A stretch of 64,000 bases of DNA from Bacillus horti (GTDB taxonomy: Bacteria; Bacillota; Bacilli; Caldalkalibacillales; JCM-10596), in the NCBI RefSeq assembly GCF_030813115.1, contig NZ_JAUSTY010000023.1, positions 1 to 64,000 on the forward strand, given 5' to 3'. The notes beneath the pieces were generated by a model that was not told the origin of the DNA, made no database searches, and saw only the letters and a program-made list of their open reading frames with translations. Of the stretch, positions 58,115 to 64,000 are shown piece by piece (positions within the stretch are counted from its first letter, which is position 1; each line of letters opens with the position of its first letter). Made by a program: the position numbers and the translations under genes.

Positions 58115-58516
58115 TTATGTTGTGACATTGTTTGGTGTTGATTCGTCATAGTGTAACTGATTTGAGCTTGCTCCTTGATAAGGGTACGGAGTATAGGCAG
58201 GTGAAGGTTGTGGGAAACTAGAAGTAGAATAACGATTCCAGTTAGGCTGAAAATCGGGGTACAAATGGAACGGATGACCCTGAAACTGCGGATCTTGGTT
58301 CATGTAAGGATACGGCTGTTGCTGAGACGCTGTTGGAACAAATGAATGTGGATTATATCCATAAGGTGTTTGATAGAGTGGCTGCCCTCCAGCAGGGTGA
58401 AAGCCATTCATCCCTTGTTGTTGTAGATAATATGGGTTATACATGTTAGGCGTCTGTCCGTTATAAGGGTAGGGGGGTGCCCCGTTCGCATTTTGTCCAC
58501 CAAATAAAAAACCCAT
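58115..58516 (-). CDS. Pro/Tyr/Gln-rich protein, possibly spore coat
   Basis: A 133-residue low-complexity protein dominated by P, Y, Q, G, N and F (APPYPYNGQTPNMYNPYYL, and similar). No signal peptide. The composition resembles YppG and other coat-associated proteins of Bacillus; that is analogy only. GGAGGG lies upstream of its ATG. It sits 22 nt downstream of another low-complexity gene on the same strand. Confidence 0.65.
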   Translation of the reverse strand: MGFLFGGQNANGAPPYPYNGQTPNMYNPYYLQQQGMNGFHPAGGQPLYQTPYGYNPHSFVPTASQQQPYPYMNQDPQFQGHPFHLYPDFQPNWNRYSTSSFPQPSPAYTPYPYQGASSNQLHYDESTPNNVTT

Positions 58517-58538
58517 GACGATTCTCCCTCCATTTTAT

Positions 58539-59126
58539 TTATTTTTTTATTTTTATAGCTTTTTTTGTTCTCTTTTTGTTTTTAGCTGTTTTTTTGCTTT
58601 TAGCTGTTTTTTTACCTTTTCCTTTTTTGGATTTGGAGCGTTTTTTACGTTTTTGCTTTTTTTTCGGCTTAGCTTCTTCTTCCTTTAATTCGTCGTCATT
58701 ATCCTGTAAAAGCTCGCTCAAATTTAGTCCTTTAAGCATTTGAAGCATTGGTCCTACGTTGCGTACCACTTCACCAGCCTGATTTACTGCTCCGATCATT
58801 TTCTGTGCATTGGAAAGTATGCTTGGTAAGTTTAAGCTTCCGTTCCCCCCTAGTAACCCTTTTAGCATGCCTCCTAAACCACCACCTGTACCACCAGGTG
58901 CCATGGGAGCCATGCTTCCTGGACCACCTTGAAACGGCAGTCCACCTAAGAATGGTGAGGAACCCCCACCAAAAAACGGTGAGTTTCCACCTGGCAAAAC
59001 GGGTGCACTCTGATTCATGAACGGAGTTGGGCTGGGTAGCATAGATCCGGGATTCGCTGCTGGATTTGAAGCTTGCCCAAGTAAAAATCCGGCCTGCCTG
59101 CCAAGATTGAGATTTTGCTTGACCAT
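58539..59126 (-). CDS. YqfQ/VrrA-like Gly/Pro-rich protein with Lys-rich tail
   Basis: About 195 residues from the ATG at 59126 (MVKQNLNLGRQAGFLLGQ), behind AGGGAGGT. A Gly/Pro-rich N-terminal half, a helical middle (LNLPSILSNAQKMIGAVNQAGEVVRNVGPMLQMLKGLN) like the YqfQ/VrrA family, then a tail of about 45 residues that is mostly lysine (KPKKKQKRKKRSKSKKGKGK and more). Probably a spore coat or nucleic-acid-binding protein. In B. subtilis yqfQ follows ispH; here it is far from it. Confidence 0.65.
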   Translation of the reverse strand: MVKQNLNLGRQAGFLLGQASNPAANPGSMLPSPTPFMNQSAPVLPGGNSPFFGGGSSPFLGGLPFQGGPGSMAPMAPGGTGGGLGGMLKGLLGGNGSLNLPSILSNAQKMIGAVNQAGEVVRNVGPMLQMLKGLNLSELLQDNDDELKEEEAKPKKKQKRKKRSKSKKGKGKKTAKSKKTAKNKKRTKKAIKIKK

Positions 59127-59297
59127 CATGTACCTCCCTTCAGAGAGCCCTTCATGATACACATATGTCCTGAGCGAGAGTTTTGTGCTAGGGACTCAGA
59201 AATATGGGCTAAGCGGAAAAACTACAATTATGCTAACTTTTCCAGTATAATAAAAGAAATGAATGAAAAATACGATTGAAAGTATGGAGTTGAGATT

Positions 59298-61007
59298 GTG
59301 AAAAAAGATCAAGTGAACATTTTTGCATTAGGCGGATTAGATGAGATCGGCAAGAATATGTACGGTATTCAATATAAAGATGAGATCATTATCATTGATA
59401 GTGGATTAAAGTTTCCTGAAGAGGACATGCCTGGAATCGATCTAATTATCCCTGATGTTTCTTATTTAGTAGAAAACCTATCAAAGGTAAAGGGGATATT
59501 CCTAACTCATGGTCATGAGGACCATATTGGTGGTCTTCCTTATATTTTAAAGCAAATTCAAGTTCCTCTGTATGGGGAAAAGCTGACTTTAGGTTTAGTT
59601 CGCGCAAAGCTTGAGGAACATGGTTTGTTACGCTCTAGCAAGCTTATTCCTTTTTCTAATCAGGATACAGTTAAATTTAATCATTTATCAGTAAGCTGCT
59701 TTAGAACGAATCATAGTATTCCCGATTCTATTGGAATTGTTGTTAGAACACCTGAAGGACCTGTAGTTCACACGGGGGATTTTAAGTTCGATTTTTCCCC
59801 ACCGGGTCATGGAACCGATTATGCTAAATTGGCTGCATTGGGTGAGGAAGGAGTTTTAGCTCTTCTTTCTGATAGTACAAACAGTGAACGATCGGGCTAT
59901 ACAGGATCAGAGCAGAAAGTTGGAGCGTCATTGATTGAAGTGTTTCAGAAGGCTGAAGGTAGGATTCTTTTTGCCACGTTTGCTTCAAACGTATACCGAC
60001 TACAGCAGGTTGTGGAGGCTGCGACACATCATGATAGAAAAATCGCTGTATTCGGTAGAAGTATGGAAAAGGTATTTCAGATTGGTCAGGAGCTAGGCTA
60101 TATTCGTTTACCGAAAGGAATGCTTGTTGAAGGAGATCAGATTAACCGGATTCCAGATGATAAGCTTGTGATTATTTGTACGGGAAGCCAAGGAGAATCA
60201 ATGGCCGTCCTTGCTCGAATTGCTAGAGGCGCCCATAGACAAATTCAATTAAATCCGGGAGATACGGTTGTGTTTTCTTCCTCTCCAATTCCGGGTAATG
60301 CATTAAATGTAAACCGCATTATTGATCAGCTTTTCCGCATGGGGGCAGATGTGATCTACGGAAAAAGCTTTGATATTCATGCGTCTGGACACGGAAGCCA
60401 AGAGGATATGAAGCTTATGCTACAGTTTCTTAAGCCTAAATACTTCATTCCTATTCATGGTGAATATCGTATGCTTGCTAAACATAGAGAGATTGCTGCT
60501 GAAGTAGGTGTTCCTCTAGAAAACAGCTTCTTGATGGAAAATGGAGATGTTCTTCATCTTACACAGAAAGAGGGCTACGTGGGAGATAAGATTCCTTCAG
60601 GAGCTTTGCTTGTTGACGGACATGGGATTGGTGACGTTGGAAACATCGTCTTACGTGATCGGATGAAGCTTTCTGATGATGGGCTTATTGTCATTGTAAC
60701 GACCATCGATATGAAGAACTTCAAAGTTCTTTCGGGTCCAGATGTCATATCTAGAGGTTTTATTTTTGTTCGAGAATCAGCAGATCTGATTAAAGAAACA
60801 GAAGCAAAAATTAAAGCACTAATGGAGGACTTGATGAATCAAAAGGTTCGGAGCTGGTCAAACATTAAGTCTCAAATCATTGATACAGTTGCCCCATTTA
60901 TTTATAAAAAAATTCAACGCCGTCCAATGATTATCCCGATTATCATGGAGGTTAATGAAGAAGATATACGTTCAAATAATCAGGAGAGATCTACAAATAT
61001 CCTGTAG
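59298..61007 (+). CDS. rnj: Ribonuclease J
   Basis: Metallo-beta-lactamase/beta-CASP ribonuclease with endo- and 5'-3' exonuclease activity. The metal motif is LTHGHEDHIGG, with HTGDFKFDF and DSTNSERSGYT; the beta-CASP motifs (FATFASNVYRLQQVVEAA, GSQGESMAVL, SGHGSQEDMKLML, PIHGEYRM) follow, then a C-terminal domain. 569 residues. The intact HGHEDH suggests an active, RnjA-like enzyme; which paralogue it is cannot be settled. Start GTG 59298 with GGAG upstream. Confidence 0.93.
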   Translation: MKKDQVNIFALGGLDEIGKNMYGIQYKDEIIIIDSGLKFPEEDMPGIDLIIPDVSYLVENLSKVKGIFLTHGHEDHIGGLPYILKQIQVPLYGEKLTLGLVRAKLEEHGLLRSSKLIPFSNQDTVKFNHLSVSCFRTNHSIPDSIGIVVRTPEGPVVHTGDFKFDFSPPGHGTDYAKLAALGEEGVLALLSDSTNSERSGYTGSEQKVGASLIEVFQKAEGRILFATFASNVYRLQQVVEAATHHDRKIAVFGRSMEKVFQIGQELGYIRLPKGMLVEGDQINRIPDDKLVIICTGSQGESMAVLARIARGAHRQIQLNPGDTVVFSSSPIPGNALNVNRIIDQLFRMGADVIYGKSFDIHASGHGSQEDMKLMLQFLKPKYFIPIHGEYRMLAKHREIAAEVGVPLENSFLMENGDVLHLTQKEGYVGDKIPSGALLVDGHGIGDVGNIVLRDRMKLSDDGLIVIVTTIDMKNFKVLSGPDVISRGFIFVRESADLIKETEAKIKALMEDLMNQKVRSWSNIKSQIIDTVAPFIYKKIQRRPMIIPIIMEVNEEDIRSNNQERSTNIL

Positions 61008-61024
61008 GAAGAATAATCGAGCAT

Positions 61025-61070
61025 AAAGATCCCTTTACCTGAAATAATTATTTATAAAGGGATCTTTTTC
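61025..61070 (+). terminator. Terminator after rnj
   Basis: AAAGATCCCTTTA pairs with TAAAGGGATCTTT and is followed by more T. Confidence 0.9.
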
Positions 61071-61149
61071 TCATGAAACTCATGAAAAGTTTTTACGTAC
61101 TGTATTAGTATATGATGGAATCATTTATTCTTTGTTGGGAGGGACGTAT

Positions 61150-61821
61150 ATGACCAACTCTTGGTATGACTTTATTTTTACCCCTGCGGGTGGATTTATT
61201 GTTGTGTTTATTGGTGCATTATTTCTTTTTGGAGAGGTTTTAGTTAAAGGAAGATATGTATTTGGGTTTATCGGTTTAGCAGCCATGGTTCTTTATTTCT
61301 CAGCACATATTCAAGAAGGCGTAGCCATGTGGATGGGTATTACCTTTTTAATAGGTATGGTACTACTTATTCTTGATGGAAACTTTATTGGGGATGGGAC
61401 TGTTGGAGGAGTAGGACTGCTATTAATGGTTGTTTCCCTAGCTTTACCTTCACCTACAATTATTTATGGAGTCTTTGTTGTAGCTGCCTTTATTATTGGG
61501 GCTGTTTGTGCATTGCTGTTCCCTAAATTTTTCCCTCGAAGAGACATGTGGTCTAAACTCATGCTAAAGGATACCCTTTCAAGTGAAAGTGGGTATAATT
61601 CCCTTAATGAAAGCTATCGAAGCTTGGTAGGCAAAGAGGGAGTAGCTGCTACAGATTTTAGACCCACAGGAACGATTAAAATTGACGAAGTGATTTATAG
61701 TGGGGTTTCTGAGGGACGTTGGATTAAAAAAGGCGCTAAATTAGTTGTAAGAGAGGTATCTGGAACAAGGATTTTAGTCGAGCCGATTGAGAGTGAAGAA
61801 GAGGAAGACATATCTTTTTAA
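61150..61821 (+). CDS. NfeD-like membrane protein, short form
   Basis: 223 residues: five or so membrane helices followed by a C-terminal OB-fold NfeD domain. There is no protease domain. Its C-terminal half aligns with that of the 14742 gene (WSKLMLKDTLSSESG against WSKLVLQEDLSSEEG; SLVGKEGVAATDFRPTG against SLIGQEGIALTRLRPSG). No flotillin gene is next to it. ATG 61150 follows GGGAGGG; the frame is open to a TTG at 61132. Confidence 0.85.
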   Translation: MTNSWYDFIFTPAGGFIVVFIGALFLFGEVLVKGRYVFGFIGLAAMVLYFSAHIQEGVAMWMGITFLIGMVLLILDGNFIGDGTVGGVGLLLMVVSLALPSPTIIYGVFVVAAFIIGAVCALLFPKFFPRRDMWSKLMLKDTLSSESGYNSLNESYRSLVGKEGVAATDFRPTGTIKIDEVIYSGVSEGRWIKKGAKLVVREVSGTRILVEPIESEEEEDISF

Positions 61822-61840
61822 ACTTTTATGTTTAGAAAGG

Positions 61841-61868
61841 TTGAAAAAAAGGTACAGTTAGGTATAAT
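61841..61868 (+). promoter_or_regulatory. Promoter of sodA
   Basis: TTGAAA (61841-61846), 16-nt spacer, perfect TATAAT (61863-61868). Confidence 0.65.
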
Positions 61869-61904
61869 AAGAATATAGCACTACATATTAAGGAGGAAAT
61901 TAAC

Positions 61905-62516
61905 ATGGCTAAACACGAATTACCAGCACTACCTTATGCAAATGACGTTTTAGAACCTCATTTTGATGCTCTTACAATGGAGATTCATCATGACCGTCAC
62001 CATGCAACTTATGTAAACAATCTAAATGCAGCACTAGAAGGACATGCTGATTTGCAAGGAAAATCTATCGAAGATCTAATTACAAATTTAGATGCTGTTC
62101 CTGAAGCGATTCGCGGAGCCGTGCGTAATAATGGTGGCGGGCACGCTAACCATACTCTTTTCTGGGAAATCCTTAGTCCAAACGGTGGCGGAGAGCCAAC
62201 TGGAGAAGTTGGAGAAGCAATTACCAAGAAATTTGGTAGCTACGATAACTTCAAGGAAGAGTTTACTAAAGCAGGATTAACTCGTTTTGGTAGTGGTTGG
62301 GCTTGGTTAGTAGTTAACAATGGTGAGCTTGAAATCACAAGCACTCCAAATCAAGATAGCCCATTATCAGAAGGAAAAACTCCTATTCTTGGAGCAGATG
62401 TTTGGGAGCATGCTTACTACTTGAAGTACCAAAACAAACGTCCTGATTACTTAGCTGCTTTCTTTAATGTAATCAACTGGGATGAAGTTAACAAACGCTA
62501 CGCAGCAGCTCGCTAA
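61905..62516 (+). CDS. sodA: SodA, Mn/Fe superoxide dismutase
   Basis: Dismutates superoxide in the cytosol. Metal ligands: His in [13 protein letters not shown], His in NHTLFWEIL, and the C-terminal signature DVWEHAYY (Asp and His). [10 protein letters not shown] and the GSGWAWLV segment fit the Mn type. 203 residues. AAGGAGG precedes the ATG. As in B. subtilis, an MFS gene of the YqgE type follows nearby. Confidence 0.97.
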   Translation: MAKHELPALPYANDVLEPHFDALTMEIHHDRHHATYVNNLNAALEGHADLQGKSIEDLITNLDAVPEAIRGAVRNNGGGHANHTLFWEILSPNGGGEPTGEVGEAITKKFGSYDNFKEEFTKAGLTRFGSGWAWLVVNNGELEITSTPNQDSPLSEGKTPILGADVWEHAYYLKYQNKRPDYLAAFFNVINWDEVNKRYAAAR

Positions 62517-62564
62517 TTGTAGCTACTCGTGCTATATAGTCTAATTTAATTAGACAGGATAAAG

Positions 62565-62606
62565 AATCGTCTTCAAACCTTTAGTAGGTTATGTAGACGA
62601 TTTTTT
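62565..62606 (+). terminator. Terminator of sodA
   Basis: AATCGTCT pairs with AGACGATT, with an inner AACCT/AGGTT helix and a T-run. Confidence 0.88.
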
Positions 62607-62652
62607 GTTTTTGCTTACATGCATATCTTTCATAGCTATTTCAATTCTTGGC

Positions 62653-63426
62653 TTAGCTTTTAAGATACATCCAAGACCTACCTCTAGCTATCTCCATCTC
62701 AATAGCAACTCCAAAGAAATCAGATAAAGAAGTAGAATTTAATACGTCCTCCGTATTCGAAGCTGATATAATTTCACCCTCACGTAGAAGGAGTGTTTTT
62801 GTGAAAATTGGCAAAATCTCTTCAATATGATGGGTGACATATAGGATGGTAGGGGCTTGATCTGATTCGCTTATCCTTTCAATTGAGGTAAGGAGTTGTT
62901 CACGGGCTAAAAAATCTAAACCTGTACAAGGCTCGTCCAGTATTAGTAGACTTGGTGAAGCCATCAACCCTCTGGCAATCAGAATTCGCTGCTTTTCACC
63001 CTGTGAAAGATGACGATAGCTTCTATTTAAAAGATGCTCACAGCCCAGTTGACAAATTAGCTGTGTTGCTTTTTCTATATCCTCCTCTGTAATCCGATCA
63101 TAAAGCCCAATTGAAGCAAATTTACCACTGACCACAACCTCTTCAACAGAATCCTCTTTGTGTAATCTTTCTTGGAGTGAAGAACTGACCCAGCCGATAC
63201 GTTTCCTAATTTCAGCTATAGGATATGTACCGAATGTGTGACCAAGAACTTTCACAGACCCTGCACTTGGATAAACATAGCCATTGATCAAATTTAATAA
63301 CGCTGTTTTACCAGCACCATTTAACCCTAATACAGCCCAATGCTCTCCAGCTCTCACTCTCCAATTCAGTTCATTTAATATCTTCTTACCGTTCCTTACT
63401 AGAGTGACATTATCTAAATGAATCAT
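62653..63426 (-). CDS. ABC transporter ATP-binding protein (YlmA-like)
   Basis: Single ATPase domain, about 257 residues. Walker A LGLNGAGKTALLNL, signature HLSQGEKQRILIARGL, Walker B LLILDEPCTGLD, H-loop VTHHIEE. The C-terminal tail ends RGRSWMYLKS. No permease gene is adjacent, so its partner or role (transport or translation-related) is unknown. I prefer ATG 63426 (MIHLDNVTLV); the GTG 9 nt upstream lies only 2 nt after AGAGGG. Confidence 0.9.
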   Translation of the reverse strand: MIHLDNVTLVRNGKKILNELNWRVRAGEHWAVLGLNGAGKTALLNLINGYVYPSAGSVKVLGHTFGTYPIAEIRKRIGWVSSSLQERLHKEDSVEEVVVSGKFASIGLYDRITEEDIEKATQLICQLGCEHLLNRSYRHLSQGEKQRILIARGLMASPSLLILDEPCTGLDFLAREQLLTSIERISESDQAPTILYVTHHIEEILPIFTKTLLLREGEIISASNTEDVLNSTSLSDFFGVAIEMEIARGRSWMYLKS

Positions 63427-63646
63427 GCTGACCACAACCCTCTAAAGATTTATTATATTCTTTCAATTCCTTTTTAATTCTTCTATTTTCTCATATCTTG
63501 GGTAGATATTGAAGCATGTTTTTAAGCGTAAGCCTAGAAATTAAACGCTGTTTTATGTATCAATCGTAGCAGATTCAAATGATTGGAGGAATAATTGTTA
63601 AGGTAAAAAGGGAGAATAACAAGGACTTTCTATCAGGGGGAGACTC

Positions 63647-64000
63647 ATGATGTACGACAAACTCCATGAAAACAAACTACATAAACATAAGCTGTATAAA
63701 ATCAGTCGACTATTTTTAGGGGATGTTGAGCTACATAAGGATCTCACGCTTTTGCTGATTATAGGTGGACTTTATGCTCTTAGTAGCGCTCTTTCCAATA
63801 CGTTTGTTAATTTATATATATGGAAACAAAAGAGCGACTATCTGACCATTGCTCTATACAATCTTTCCACCGTAATTGCTCACCCCATTGTGTTTGCTTT
63901 AGCAGGAAAATGGGCTAAAAAAATTGATCGGGTAATTGTATTAAGACTAGGTGTCTTTTTTTTGTCTGTTTTTTATTTGGTTGTTTTGTTGCTTGGAACA
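63647..64000 (+). CDS. MFS transporter, N-terminal part (YqgE-like)
   Basis: Runs off the window end after 118 codons. A basic, His/Lys-rich cytosolic N-terminus is followed by three membrane helices (LLLIIGGLYALSSALSNTFVN, TVIAHPIVFALAG, LRLGVFFLSVFYLVVLLLG) with FVNLYIWKQKSDYLTIALYN between the first two, as in B. subtilis YqgE. Substrate unknown. GGGGGAG precedes ATG 63647; ATG 63650 is also possible. Confidence 0.75.
   Translation, partial: MMYDKLHENKLHKHKLYKISRLFLGDVELHKDLTLLLIIGGLYALSSALSNTFVNLYIWKQKSDYLTIALYNLSTVIAHPIVFALAGKWAKKIDRVIVLRLGVFFLSVFYLVVLLLGT

Overview
The window reads as a chromosomal segment of an aerobic, endospore-forming member of the Bacillales. It carries the Bacillus-type hrcA-grpE-dnaK-dnaJ heat-shock cluster behind a CIRCE operator, the yqe/yqf gene order (yqeV, yqeW, yqeY, yqfA-yqfF, era, recO, glyQS, ccpN, yqfL, dnaG, rpoD, cccA, yqfN, yqfO), sporulation genes yqfC/yqfD, a sigma-H promoter ahead of dnaG-rpoD, a glycyl T-box, CCA-encoding tRNA genes, and sodA followed by a YqgE-like MFS gene. 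Most starts are ATG with strong Shine-Dalgarno (SD) sequences; TTG and GTG starts are frequent. The species cannot be fixed from the sequence alone.

Layout: 1-9994, hemW and the heat-shock operon with its rRNA/tRNA-modifying passengers prmA, rsmE and mtaB. 10053-13913, deoC, a Na/Pi transporter, a short 6-phosphogluconate dehydrogenase, a HIT protein and rpsU-yqeY. 14742-17878, an NfeD protease-flotillin membrane module. 18029-26206, a long colinear block from sporulation yqfC/yqfD through phoH, pgpH, ybeY, dgkA, cdd, era and yqzL to recO. 26209-30999, T-box-glyQS, then ccpN and yqfL (gluconeogenesis control). 31451-34514, dnaG-rpoD. 34874-40976, a membrane protein, acyl-CoA dehydrogenase, cytochrome c, trmK-yqfO and a MATE pump. 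41090-45828, ispH, RNase P RNA, speD and zwf. 46074-48660, 15 tRNA genes plus a 5S rRNA gene with unusual repeats. 49123-54822, an esterase and the pdhABCD operon. 55121-64000, assorted genes including two low-complexity, probably spore-coat-type proteins, RNase J, a second NfeD protein, sodA, an ABC ATPase and the start of an MFS transporter.

Four things stand out. (1) Several tRNA genes are followed by short elements that end in an exact or near-exact copy of the last 20 nt of that same tRNA; behind tRNA-Lys three such units sit in tandem. This recalls the rtT/tyrT repeats of E. coli. (2) The RNase P RNA has the sequence signatures of ancestral type A, whereas Bacillales normally have type B. 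(3) ccpN has no usable ATG/GTG/TTG start in its reading frame; removing one T restores a normal N-terminus. (4) A roughly 124-bp, two-hairpin repeat occurs upstream of hemW and again downstream of rpoD.

All calls come from reading motifs and synteny; no database search was run.
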